Shown one piece after another: positions 25,844-34,911 of a DNA stretch of 50,973 bases. Each line of letters begins with the position of its first letter. Position 1 is the stretch's first letter. Source of the DNA: a bacterium (GTDB lineage: Bacteria > Cyanobacteriota > Vampirovibrionia > Gastranaerophilales > Gastranaerophilaceae); contig JAGCBH010000032.1 of the NCBI GenBank assembly GCA_017652265.1, forward strand, positions 1 through 50,973, in the 5' to 3' direction. Under the pieces are notes generated by a model. The model was given only the letters and a program-made list of their open reading frames with translations, had not been told where the DNA came from and made no database searches. Made by a program: the position numbers and the translations under genes.

Positions 25844-27628
25844 TTATATTTTGTGCAGGAACAGGGCGACTATATCGTTGTAGATAACCGCAATCATAAG
25901 TAGTATTAAAAATACAAATCCTACTGTCGCTACGGTATTTAGTGCATCTTCGTCAAGTTTTCTGCCGCATATTTTTTCTATTATCAAAAATACCGCATGT
26001 CCGCCGTCAAGTGCAGGAATAGGTAAAAAGTTTATTATTGCTAGGTCTAATGAAATTAATGCGGTTAAAAGTAACCCGTGGAAGATACCGTCATTTTGGA
26101 TTACATCACCGCCGTATTTGACTATTGCAACAACTCCATGCATATTGTCAAACGGGATTTTACCGCTCACTAATTGCCATAAACCTTTTAACAGAAGATA
26201 AGTCTGCGTTGTCAGATATTCGTTTGAGTTTTTGAAAGCGGAAACTATCCCTTTGGTTTCTTTGTAAATCCTTTTCTTTTCAAGTTCAACTCCCATAATA
26301 CCTGTTTTATCCGAAAATACAGGGGCAAGTTTTATAATTTTGCCGTTTCTTTCTACCGTAATATTTACCGGGCAAGCATTATCGGATAGTGCATATGCAA
26401 TATCTTTAAGTGATGTTGCTCCGTTTGCCGTGTAAACTTTTTTGTATGAAGCGGTGTAATAACGTTTGTCATTAACAAGTTCATCACGGAGATATTTTTG
26501 AGTATCCGTTAAATCAAATTTGTTATCCGTAATTTTTTCAAATCCGCGAAGCATGTCGCGTGTGAATGATAACGGCTCTTCCTGAACAGGTTTTGGTAGT
26601 CTGATTTTTGTACCTTCTTTTATGATTTCATTATCGTTTGAGATTTTGTTTAATTTTTTCAGTTCGGACAGGTTTTTGTCGGCAGTATCCTGTGAAATTC
26701 GGCCGTCGTATGCTCTGCTTTTTATTGCATATACCTGAAATGTCCACTGCAAATCAACGGGACTTCCGTTAATATCAACTATTTTATCACCTGCTTGGAG
26801 TCCTGAGTTTATAAGTGAAATATTGTTTTTGACAGGTATATCTTTTATGAATGTTACATATTCTTCAGTAGGCAGTTTTCCCCAAATGATAGCGGTAAAA
26901 AATACGATAAATACTGCGCAAAGAACGTTTGCAAGGACACCTGCAGAAATTACTATAAATCTTTGGTATATAGGTTTATTCCCAAAGCGATCAGGGGAAT
27001 CTTTATCAAGACCGTTTTCTTTGTTGTCGTCTGGAAATGCTACATATCCGCCCAAAAGAAAAGCGTGAACGATTAAAAGAGTATCTCCGCATTGTTTTTG
27101 CCATAGAGTAGGCCCAAAAGGCAGGCCGAAACCAAATCTTTCAACTTTAATTTTGAACATTCTGGCAGCAAGAAAATGTCCGGCTTCGTGAACAAGTATA
27201 AGTACACTTATCAGAAGTATCATTGTTATCATAGAAATACAATTATGCCCGAATGCTTTCGGATTAAAAGGTGTTCTGTTATTAAAGTGTTCTATTATGG
27301 CAGATAAAACATCCGTTGAGATGTAATTCAGTGATAAAAGTGACATCAAAACTATTGAAATAAGCATTGCAAACCAGGCGGAAAAATTTATGTAGCGGGC
27401 TTGTTTTTTATCCGTTACATCAGCTTTTTCCAGATATCCGCCCCAAAAAACAGGGTATATGATGAGTTCGGTGTCATCAAATTGTTTCTGGAAAATCGGC
27501 TTACCCCAGTCTATACCTATTACGAATTTATCAACAGGCAACTTTAATCGCTTGAGTGCGATAAATTGTCCTATTGTATAGGCAAGCTTCATTATGCTTA
27601 ATACGATTATTGTTATTAATATTGACAT
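25844..27628 (-). CDS. rseP: Site-2 intramembrane protease RseP with a duplicated, dead N-terminal half-core
   Basis: A zinc M50 protease that cleaves membrane-spanning substrates such as anti-sigma factors. The active copy has HEAGH (147-151), then GFGLPFGPTLWQKQ, a PDZ domain (~255-300, SGLQAGDKIVDINGSPVD) and the late metal ligand region LPIPALDGGH. At 594 residues it is much longer than usual (~350-450). The extra N-terminus (1-~100) repeats the core: residues 28-66 (LKLPVDKFVIGIDWGKP..FQKQFDDT..GGYL) align with 158-195 (FKIKVERFGFGLPFGPT..WQKQCGDT..GGYV). There HEAGH is replaced by YTIGQ (17-21). A long, less clear segment follows the PDZ. Last gene of HIT-speE-rseP. Confidence 0.92.
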   Translation of the reverse strand: MSILITIIVLSIMKLAYTIGQFIALKRLKLPVDKFVIGIDWGKPIFQKQFDDTELIIYPVFWGGYLEKADVTDKKQARYINFSAWFAMLISIVLMSLLSLNYISTDVLSAIIEHFNNRTPFNPKAFGHNCISMITMILLISVLILVHEAGHFLAARMFKIKVERFGFGLPFGPTLWQKQCGDTLLIVHAFLLGGYVAFPDDNKENGLDKDSPDRFGNKPIYQRFIVISAGVLANVLCAVFIVFFTAIIWGKLPTEEYVTFIKDIPVKNNISLINSGLQAGDKIVDINGSPVDLQWTFQVYAIKSRAYDGRISQDTADKNLSELKKLNKISNDNEIIKEGTKIRLPKPVQEEPLSFTRDMLRGFEKITDNKFDLTDTQKYLRDELVNDKRYYTASYKKVYTANGATSLKDIAYALSDNACPVNITVERNGKIIKLAPVFSDKTGIMGVELEKKRIYKETKGIVSAFKNSNEYLTTQTYLLLKGLWQLVSGKIPFDNMHGVVAIVKYGGDVIQNDGIFHGLLLTALISLDLAIINFLPIPALDGGHAVFLIIEKICGRKLDEDALNTVATVGFVFLILLMIAVIYNDIVALFLHKI

Positions 27629-27634
27629 TTTTTA

Positions 27635-28489
27635 TTATCCTATAAGTTCTTTTAGGTAATTTGGCAGAGCAAAGCGTGCCATGTGGTAATCTTTGTTGTA
27701 TATTTTGCAGGTTTTTACGATTTTTTCATATCTGTCCTGTGCAAAATATTTTAAAGGTTCAACATCAACCGAACAAAATGCCCACGCCCAGTATCCGCCC
27801 GGATATGTCGGGATGTTTGAAGTGTATGTTGCAACATTTGGGAAAACTTTTTTCAGCTGAACATACATTTTTTGAACGGATATTTTTTGGGCAAAAGGTG
27901 ATTCTGACTGCGCAACCATAATACCGCCTTCTTTAAGTGAATTTCTGACATTTGTGTAAAATTCATCCGTGAATAATCCCTCTCCAGGTCCCATTGGATC
28001 TGTTGAATCTATTAAAATTATATCAAACATATTTTTTTTGTCTTTAATATATTCAATGGCATCCTGAACCAAAATCTCAACTTTAGGATTATCAAGTTCA
28101 CACGCAATCGTAGGGAGGAATTTTTTGCAAGCATCAATTACCATACCGTCAATTTCGCACAGAACAACTTTTTTGACTGTATCATGTTTCAGAACTTCTC
28201 TTATTGTTCCGCCGTCACCGCCTCCGATAACAAGAACTGTTTCAGGATGAGGATGCTGCATCATCGGAATATGAGCTATCATTTCATGATAGTGGTATTC
28301 ATCACCTTCCGTTGTCATCATCAAATCATCAAGGGTAAGGACTCTCCCCAAATCGCTTTCGGTTTCAAAAACTTCTACTTTTTGAAATTCCGACTGTGCC
28401 GAAAATAAAACTTTTCCTGCCTTTATTGCAATTCCGAATCCGCCCGGTGTAATTTCGTGATAATAACCGTTTTCTATTCCGTTTTTCAT
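27635..28489 (-). CDS. speE: Spermidine synthase (polyamine aminopropyltransferase)
   Basis: Transfers aminopropyl from decarboxylated SAM to putrescine. The 284-residue protein has the N-terminal beta domain (FSAQSEFQKVEVFET) and the SAM-type loop VLVIGGGDGGTIREVLKH. The catalytic-loop sequence LIDSTDPMGPGEGLFTDEFY and the end region YPGGYWAWAFCS also match. QSEFQKVEVFETESDLGRVLTLD is the typical substrate strand pair. It sits 6 nt before rseP and 20 nt after the HIT gene, consistent with one transcript. No speD or speA is visible in the window. Confidence 0.95.
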   Translation of the reverse strand: MKNGIENGYYHEITPGGFGIAIKAGKVLFSAQSEFQKVEVFETESDLGRVLTLDDLMMTTEGDEYHYHEMIAHIPMMQHPHPETVLVIGGGDGGTIREVLKHDTVKKVVLCEIDGMVIDACKKFLPTIACELDNPKVEILVQDAIEYIKDKKNMFDIILIDSTDPMGPGEGLFTDEFYTNVRNSLKEGGIMVAQSESPFAQKISVQKMYVQLKKVFPNVATYTSNIPTYPGGYWAWAFCSVDVEPLKYFAQDRYEKIVKTCKIYNKDYHMARFALPNYLKELIG

Positions 28490-28509
28490 CTGATTTTCCT
28501 CTCTGCTTA

Positions 28510-28827
28510 CTATATGTCTGAATTACTTAATACGTGGATGTGAAGATGGAATACTTCCTGACCTTCTTCTTTTCCTGTGTTTATATGGACTCTGTAGGAT
28601 TTAATTCCCAATTTTTTAGTTACCGCTTTAACACCTTTTATAAGTTCTGCCATAAGTTTTTCATCTTCAAGTTCATTTAAGGATTCAACGTGAACTTTCG
28701 GTACAACAAGTAAATGTGTTTTTGCTTTAGGGTTTATGTCTTTAAATACGACCAAATATTCGTTTTCGTACAAAAATTCAGTACCGAAATCCCCTCTTAT
28801 AATTTTACAAAAAATACAATCATCCAT
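28510..28827 (-). CDS. HIT-family (HinT-like) nucleotide hydrolase
   Basis: A 105-residue histidine-triad protein; relatives hydrolyse purine nucleoside phosphoramidates such as AMP-lysine. It shows the N-terminal CIFCKIIRGD zinc-type start, the substrate segment FKDINPKAKTHLLVVPKVHV and the triad HLHIHVLS (HxHxH). Length and motifs fit the HinT branch rather than GalT or Fhit. The ATG follows AAGGAGAG. First gene of the minus-strand HIT-speE-rseP set and divergent from aspS. Confidence 0.93.
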   Translation of the reverse strand: MDDCIFCKIIRGDFGTEFLYENEYLVVFKDINPKAKTHLLVVPKVHVESLNELEDEKLMAELIKGVKAVTKKLGIKSYRVHINTGKEEGQEVFHLHIHVLSNSDI

Positions 28828-28975
28828 AACATCTCTCCTTAGAATCTCTTAGCTAATTTTATTATGAAAATCAGTAAAATGCAATTTATTGTTAAAAATT
28901 TTTGTTAAAGTGTTTAAATTTTCCTTGTTTGTAATAAAATAAACTTATCCATATATTTTAGAAAGAGGAAAATAA

Positions 28976-30757
28976 ATGATTGTGACAAGGATGAAAACCC
29001 GTAATTGCGGTGAATTAAATTTGAACAATATTGGTGAAGAGGTTACACTTTCAGGCTGGGCTTCAACCATCAGAGATTTGGGCGGTATTTTATTTGTTGA
29101 ATTGAGAGATAGAAGCGGATTTTTCCAAATTGTTGCTAACCCGCAAATAAATCCGGAAGTACACAAAGTTTTAGAGCACGTAAGAACTGAATATGTGCTT
29201 ACAGTTAAGGGTAAAATTTCAAGACGACCTGAAGAAACTTATAACGAAAAATATCCGACAGGTCAGGTTGAAATGTATCCTGAAACTATCGAAATTCTGT
29301 CAGAATCTAAAGTTCTTCCTTTTGTTCTGGATGATGAGAATGTATCGGAAGATGTTCGTCTGAAATACAGATATTTGGATTTGAGAAGAGAAAAAATGTT
29401 ATCTAATTTGGTTCTTCGCCATAAAATTGTTCAGGCGGTAAGAAATAACCTTAACAACAAAGACTTTTTGGAAGTTGAAACACCTATTTTGATTAAGACA
29501 ACACCTGAAGGTGCAAGAGATTATCTGGTTCCGTCAAGAGTTCAGGAAGGCAAATTCTATGCGTTACCGCAGTCTCCGCAAATATTTAAGCAATTGCTGA
29601 TGGTTGGCGGTATAGAAAGATATTATCAAATTGCAAAATGTTTCAGAGATGAAGACCTCAGAGCTGACAGACAGCCTGAATTTACTCAAATTGATATGGA
29701 AATGTCTTTTGTTGAACAAAAAGATGTTATAAAAGTCGTTGAAGATTTAATTGTTGATGCGTTTAAAGCGGCAGGTGTAGAGGTTAAACCTCCGTTCACT
29801 CAAATAACCTGGCAGGAAGCAATGGACAGATTCGGTTCTGATAAACCTGATACACGTTTTGGCTTGGAATTGTTTGATATCGGAGATATTATTTTGGAAT
29901 CTGAATTTGACATTGTTAAGAAAACACTTCAGGCAGGCGGTATAGTTCGAGGTATAAGAATTGAGGGTGGTGCTAAATTCTCAAGAAAAGATATAGATGA
30001 CATTACAAAACTTGCTATGTCATTTGGCGCAAAAGCTCTTGCAAATATTATTTATCAGGAAGACGGAACGCCAAAATCTCCTGTTATGAAATTTGTAACT
30101 GAAGAACAGGCAAAACGTATCCAGGACAGAGCAGGTGCTAAAGCTGGAGATATTATTTTCTTCGTTGCTGATAAGCCGAAACTTGTTTATGACATCATGG
30201 GCAGATTAAGACTCCATTTTGGCAAAATGCTTAACTTAATTGATGAAAATAAACATGCTCTTCTTTGGGTTGTTGACTTCCCTATGTTTGAATGGTCAGA
30301 CGAAGAAGGCAGATATATGGCAATGCACCATCCATTCACATCTCCATGTCTTGAAGATTTAGATAAACTTGACAGTGGCGATTTGGGAAATGTTAAATCA
30401 ATTGCATACGATATCGTTTATAACGGAACAGAATTGGGTGGCGGTTCAGTGAGAATACATTCATCCGAAGTTCAGAGAAAAATATTCAAGGCTTTAGGGT
30501 TAACTGAAGAAGAAGCTGCTGAGAAATTCGGATTTATGGTTAATGCACTTCAATACGGTACCCCTCCTCATGCAGGTCTTGCTATCGGTCTTGACAGATT
30601 GGTTGCTTTGCTTGCAAGAACAGAGTCTATCCGTGATGTTATAGCATTCCCTAAAAATTCAGGCGCGAAAGATCTTATGAGTGATGCTCCGGGAGAAGCT
30701 ACACTTCAACAACTGCGTGAACTTCACCTGAAAAGTACGGCAAGAGTAAACGCTTAA
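28976..30757 (+). CDS. aspS: Aspartyl-tRNA synthetase, bacterial type
   Basis: A class IIb synthetase charging tRNA-Asp. The 593 residues show the OB-fold anticodon domain (LSGWASTIRDLGGILFVELRDRSG), motif 2 (IAKCFRDEDLRADRQPEFTQID), the bacterial GAD insertion (~285-420), and motif 3 (GLAIGLDRLVALLA). Whether it also charges tRNA-Asn cannot be decided here. The ATG follows AAAGAGG by ~7 nt. It is followed by a good terminator at 30789-30815, so it appears to be transcribed alone. Confidence 0.97.
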   Translation: MIVTRMKTRNCGELNLNNIGEEVTLSGWASTIRDLGGILFVELRDRSGFFQIVANPQINPEVHKVLEHVRTEYVLTVKGKISRRPEETYNEKYPTGQVEMYPETIEILSESKVLPFVLDDENVSEDVRLKYRYLDLRREKMLSNLVLRHKIVQAVRNNLNNKDFLEVETPILIKTTPEGARDYLVPSRVQEGKFYALPQSPQIFKQLLMVGGIERYYQIAKCFRDEDLRADRQPEFTQIDMEMSFVEQKDVIKVVEDLIVDAFKAAGVEVKPPFTQITWQEAMDRFGSDKPDTRFGLELFDIGDIILESEFDIVKKTLQAGGIVRGIRIEGGAKFSRKDIDDITKLAMSFGAKALANIIYQEDGTPKSPVMKFVTEEQAKRIQDRAGAKAGDIIFFVADKPKLVYDIMGRLRLHFGKMLNLIDENKHALLWVVDFPMFEWSDEEGRYMAMHHPFTSPCLEDLDKLDSGDLGNVKSIAYDIVYNGTELGGGSVRIHSSEVQRKIFKALGLTEEEAAEKFGFMVNALQYGTPPHAGLAIGLDRLVALLARTESIRDVIAFPKNSGAKDLMSDAPGEATLQQLRELHLKSTARVNA

Positions 30758-30788
30758 TCAGGATTATAGAAGAATAACTTATTACAGG

Positions 30789-30815
30789 CCTCCGATAAGG
30801 ATTTCGGAGGTTTGT
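30789..30815 (+). terminator. Intrinsic terminator after aspS
   Basis: A 7-bp stem CCTCCGA (30789-30795) / TCGGAGG (30804-30810) with an 8-nt loop, followed by TTTGTT. It lies 32 nt after the aspS stop and separates aspS from the 536-residue protein gene. Confidence 0.8.
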
Positions 30816-30837
30816 TAAGTTTTGTTAAGCTGAGTTT

Positions 30838-30900
30838 GTCCTAAAACGCAATTCCCCTATGAATATTTTCTTTATATATATACAGGGGAAAACTTAGGAT
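30838..30900 (+). promoter_or_regulatory. Nested inverted repeats covering the ribosome binding site of the next gene
   Basis: An inner pair TTCCCCT (30852-30858) / AGGGGAA (30884-30890) and an outer pair GTCCTAA (30838-30844) / TTAGGAT (30894-30900) can form one long hairpin. The outer arm contains the AGGA ribosome site that lies 8 nt before ATG 30908, so the hairpin would occlude it. Alternatively the TATATATA inside the loop is a -10 box, and the inner repeat is a DNA operator around it. Confidence 0.4.
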
Positions 30901-30907
30901 ATAGTTT

Positions 30908-32518
30908 ATGACTGGTGTTTATATTAACTCGTGTTGTGACGCGGTGAATCGCGTTTCAAGAACTGCATATAATAATTACAGTTATGCCTACAACAAGTAC
31001 GCAAATACTGGATACTCATCTGCTGATAACTATGGTAGTTACAATTCAGGCTACTATCCTAGTTCAGGATATTATGGTTACTCAGCACCATCTTATTCAG
31101 CAAATTATTCAGGCGGGTACAATTATTCAACACCTTCTTATTCATTTGATTACAATAGCGGATACGATTATTCCAATGGCGGATCTTACTATCAGTACAA
31201 TTATCCTAATCCTATGAGTAATGATGGAAGTATATGGCAAAATTCCGGCTATTATTCTGGATACAATGATTCTTTGTATGGTAATAACCGCTTTGATTAT
31301 TACAACAATTACTACAAGCAATATTATCAAAACAATGACAATGCCGATGTCAATGCTGCAAATCCCGGCGATACAACCGGCGGAGCAACGAATGTTACTG
31401 ATTATAACACAGAGTTATCTGATGAAGAAGCCCCAATAGCAGTTAATTCCGGACATGGCTATGATCCGGGAAGCTTTGGCGGTGCATTGGCAACCGGTGC
31501 TGGAGCTGCTGTTATAGGTATTCCAGGTATTCAAAAAGGCCTATATAGACAAGTTGCTGATGTACCGAAAGTAAGAGCGGTAACAGATATGTTCTGGAGA
31601 GGTGCCGGAGTGACTGAGGCCGGCCAAAAATTATGGCGTGAATGCCCTAATATGATGGTAGAATTTGAAGGTAAAATGAATGAACTTAACGTTCAGTTTT
31701 CCAAAATTGCAGCAAAGAATCCTAATTCTCCGGTGGTTGCAGAAAAATTGAATGAATTAAACAGAATTGCTGAAAATGCAATAAGAAGCGGAAAGCCGGA
31801 ACGTATTGCTCAGGCTGATATACAGATTACCGAAGCACTTAATGCAAGTAAAGGCGAGGGCTTCCTAAGTAAGTTATTTAATAGAGGGCATATAGAAAAT
31901 GCTACCATTAAAAGTAGTGCGGCAAGGGCTGCTGAAGAATCTGCGGCTAAAACAGCGGCAGAAAGAACCGTAGTTAAAGCCGGTGCTGAAAGAAGTGCTA
32001 TAAGAGGTACATTGGGGAGGTCAATGTTCAAAGGCGCTGGCGCTATGGCTGTTCTATCTGCAGGTATTGATGTGATAGATAAAAAATCCAGAGGCGAAGA
32101 AATTAATTGGACTGAAACGGGAACCCGTGCAGTTCTATCCAGTGCAGCTTTCTGTATAGGTGAAAGAGTGGCTATATGGGGCGTGGGCAAAATTGCGGGC
32201 AGAGTTGCAGGAGCTTGTGCAGGTAAAGCAATAGGAGCAGCTATTGGCTCTGTAGTTCCCGGTATCGGTACGGCAATAGGTTTTGTTGTAGGTTGTATTG
32301 CTGACTGGGCTATCAATAAATACGTTATGCCTAAATTATTCCCTGAAGGTAATGCACGGAACAATGATATTACACAGATAAAAAATTATCAATTATTATC
32401 AAAACACTCAAATAATAACAGTCAAAATAATAATGTAAATATTCAAAGACAACAAAATTTAACTCAAAATCAAAATACGGTTCTGGCACTCAGACAATCA
32501 ATGCGAAGTAATACTTAG
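30908..32518 (+). CDS. Tyr-rich low-complexity protein with glycine-zipper hydrophobic segment
   Basis: I do not recognise the whole protein. Its 536 residues fall into parts. Residues ~20-145 are low complexity, made of Tyr, Ser, Gly and Asn in [GSN]Y[GSN] patterns; 36 of the first 140 residues are Tyr. An acidic linker (~145-180) leads to a small Gly/Ala hydrophobic stretch (~188-207). A helical middle (~225-365) is rich in Ala, Glu and Lys. A glycine zipper (~424-466, KAIGAAIGSVVPGIGTAIGF) resembles membrane-inserting segments of bacteriocins and toxins. The tail is Asn/Gln-rich. There is no signal peptide. Condensate-forming or secreted membrane-active roles are both conjecture. It overlaps the recG stop by 4 nt. 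Confidence 0.75.
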   Translation: MTGVYINSCCDAVNRVSRTAYNNYSYAYNKYANTGYSSADNYGSYNSGYYPSSGYYGYSAPSYSANYSGGYNYSTPSYSFDYNSGYDYSNGGSYYQYNYPNPMSNDGSIWQNSGYYSGYNDSLYGNNRFDYYNNYYKQYYQNNDNADVNAANPGDTTGGATNVTDYNTELSDEEAPIAVNSGHGYDPGSFGGALATGAGAAVIGIPGIQKGLYRQVADVPKVRAVTDMFWRGAGVTEAGQKLWRECPNMMVEFEGKMNELNVQFSKIAAKNPNSPVVAEKLNELNRIAENAIRSGKPERIAQADIQITEALNASKGEGFLSKLFNRGHIENATIKSSAARAAEESAAKTAAERTVVKAGAERSAIRGTLGRSMFKGAGAMAVLSAGIDVIDKKSRGEEINWTETGTRAVLSSAAFCIGERVAIWGVGKIAGRVAGACAGKAIGAAIGSVVPGIGTAIGFVVGCIADWAINKYVMPKLFPEGNARNNDITQIKNYQLLSKHSNNNSQNNNVNIQRQQNLTQNQNTVLALRQSMRSNT

Positions 32519-34908
32519 CCAGTCAGGAAATCTCCATATATGCTGAATCCGGAAATATCTTTTAAAAGCGGATAATCATCAAAGTTTTGTGTGTGAACAA
32601 AGTCTATGGCTTCTTTGCGTGCAAGTTCAAGAATCTTTGCATCTCTTACAATATCTGATATTATCAGATCAGGCAAACCGCTTTGACGAGTTCCCAAAAA
32701 TTCTCCCGGACCTCTGAGTTGCAGATCTTTTTCTGCAATTACGAATCCGTCATTTGTTTCTGTCATTATTTTTAACCGTTCTCTGGTTTCAGTATTAGTA
32801 GTGTTAGAAAATAAAACGCAATAAGACTGGTGTTCACTTCTGCCGACACGCCCTCTTAATTGATGTAATTGTGACAGCCCAAAGCGTTCTGCGTTTTCAA
32901 TAAGCATAAATGTAGCATTAGGGACATCAACTCCTACTTCAACAACTGTTGTGCAAACAAGAATATCGTATTTCCCCTTTTTAAAATCGGACATAACTTT
33001 TTCTTTTTCGGAGTTTTTGAGTTTTCCGTGTAAAAGTCCTATTCTTAAGTCAGGAAATACTTCATTTTGCAGTTTTTCTGCTTCTATTGTGGCTGCTTTG
33101 GCCGATAGTGTCTCGCTTTCTTCAATTAACGGGTAAACTATATATGCCTGACGACCTTTTTCTATTTCTTCCCTTATTTGTTTATAGATTAGTTTGTGTG
33201 ATGATACCAGTGCTGTTTTGACGGGTTTTCTGCCTTTCGGAAGTTCATCAATTATTGTTAAATCCAAATCGCCATGTACAGTGAGAGCAAGAGTCCGCGG
33301 GATAGGGGTTGCGGTCATGGTTAAAATCTGCGGGTTTTGAGACTTTTTCTTTAGGAAATTTCTCTGTTTTACGCCAAATCGGTGCTGTTCATCTACAACA
33401 ATAGCTCCGAGATTTGCAAATTCTATATTATCCTGAATGAGGGCGTGAGTCCCGACTGCAATATCAATCTGTCCGTTTCTGAGGTCGGTTTCAAGTTTTG
33501 TACGTGATTTTTTTGTCTGACTTCCCAAAAACAAACCTATTCTTAATCCCAGCGGAGCAAGCCAGTTAACCAGATTATTGTAGTGCTGTTGAGCTAAAAT
33601 TTCTGTCGGAGCCATAAATGCTCCCTGATAACCGTTTTCCACACCAGCCAGAAGCATAATTGTCGCCACAACTGTTTTTCCGCTTCCGACATCTCCTTGT
33701 AAAAGTCGTGCCATAGGCTTTTCGCTCATTAAATCATTCAGAATTACGTTTATGGAATTTTTCTGGGCTCTTGTTAATTCAAAAGGTAAATTTTTAATGA
33801 ATTTCTGAACAAGTCCGTCGGATTTGGTTTTTAAGACAGGACAATGGTTATTGTGTTCATTTTCATCTCTGAGCTTTGCAAGTCGCAGTTGTATTAAAAA
33901 CAGTTCTTCAAAGATGAGTGAAAATCTTGCCTGTTCAAGTAATTCCATAGATTTCGGGAAATGTATCTGTTCAACCGATATTTTTTTTGACAATAACCCG
34001 TGTTTTTTTATTAAAAAGTCCGGTATTACATCTGTTATGTAGTCTTTATATATTTCTATTGCATTAGATATTGCTCTGCGGAGTGTTTTTATGTTTAAGC
34101 CTTCACATACGGTATAGATAGGAACAATTCTGCCCAAATTTAGATTTTTGTCTTTTTCCTCTTCAAATTCCCCTGACATAATCGAATATGTAGGTTTGTC
34201 AAAGGTTAATTTACCGCTATAATTATCTCTTTTAACTTTGCCTGATACCATAATTGCAGAATTAACGGGAAATTGTGCTTTCATGCGCTCCTGCATCATC
34301 CGATTTGATTTTGCGCTGAAGAATTGAAGCTCAAGGTTCCCGCTTTCGTCTTGAATTTTAACTTTTAAAATAGAGAGATTATTCTTTGTGTTAAATGCCG
34401 AAACGGATTTTATATAGCCGAAAACAGTTGTGGTTTCACCTTCGGTAAGATTTTTAATAAGTGTTCTCTTGGAATAGTCAATGTGTTTCTTGGGAAAATA
34501 AGTAATGAGATCAAGTGCAGTGTAAATACCAAGCTTGTTGAGTAAATAAGCTACTCTTGGACCTACACCTTTAATGTATGTTACATCAACTTTATCCGGC
34601 GACTGCAGTTTATTTTTTTGTGAGCACTGTACAATTTGATTTGTTTGATTTTCTTCGTCAATAGAGAGCTTTATTGCTTTTATAAGATGTTCTATTGCAC
34701 GTTTGCGCTCTATAATATTATAGCATTTGTATCTCGCAAAGTTCTCCGCAATTACTTCCCAGCGCGGATTTTTACCGGTTGATTTGTATAATTTTTTTGC
34801 TTCGTTTTTTATAAATCCGGAAAAGGTTAATTTTTTACCCCGAATATCAATATAGCGGTGCTTAATTTCTACTTCTATTGCTTTTTTTATTTGTTCCAGA
34901 TTTTCCAA
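32515..34908 (-). CDS. recG: ATP-dependent DNA helicase RecG
   Basis: A superfamily 2 translocase that regresses stalled forks and branch-migrates junctions. The 797 residues have an N-terminal extension (~1-105), a helix-hairpin-like IKGVGPRVAYLLNKLGI (112-128) and the wedge OB domain (~150-245). Then comes the motor: Walker A GDVGSGKT (405-412), DEQHRFG box, TATPIPRT, and the C-terminal VVEVGVDVPNA and QLRGRVGRS. A long N-terminal extension is typical of RecG in cyanobacteria and some other lineages; E. coli RecG (~690) lacks it. It starts 3 nt after the cyclase stop, so the two are very likely co-transcribed. Confidence 0.97.
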   Translation of the reverse strand: MENLEQIKKAIEVEIKHRYIDIRGKKLTFSGFIKNEAKKLYKSTGKNPRWEVIAENFARYKCYNIIERKRAIEHLIKAIKLSIDEENQTNQIVQCSQKNKLQSPDKVDVTYIKGVGPRVAYLLNKLGIYTALDLITYFPKKHIDYSKRTLIKNLTEGETTTVFGYIKSVSAFNTKNNLSILKVKIQDESGNLELQFFSAKSNRMMQERMKAQFPVNSAIMVSGKVKRDNYSGKLTFDKPTYSIMSGEFEEEKDKNLNLGRIVPIYTVCEGLNIKTLRRAISNAIEIYKDYITDVIPDFLIKKHGLLSKKISVEQIHFPKSMELLEQARFSLIFEELFLIQLRLAKLRDENEHNNHCPVLKTKSDGLVQKFIKNLPFELTRAQKNSINVILNDLMSEKPMARLLQGDVGSGKTVVATIMLLAGVENGYQGAFMAPTEILAQQHYNNLVNWLAPLGLRIGLFLGSQTKKSRTKLETDLRNGQIDIAVGTHALIQDNIEFANLGAIVVDEQHRFGVKQRNFLKKKSQNPQILTMTATPIPRTLALTVHGDLDLTIIDELPKGRKPVKTALVSSHKLIYKQIREEIEKGRQAYIVYPLIEESETLSAKAATIEAEKLQNEVFPDLRIGLLHGKLKNSEKEKVMSDFKKGKYDILVCTTVVEVGVDVPNATFMLIENAERFGLSQLHQLRGRVGRSEHQSYCVLFSNTTNTETRERLKIMTETNDGFVIAEKDLQLRGPGEFLGTRQSGLPDLIISDIVRDAKILELARKEAIDFVHTQNFDDYPLLKDISGFSIYGDFLTG

Positions 34909-34911
34909 TAT

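Noticed and set aside
31810-32364. 184-residue minus-strand ORF rich in Ala, Pro, Ile
   Set aside because: It is the mirror of the Ala/Gly-rich coding part of the 536-residue protein, with no ribosome site.
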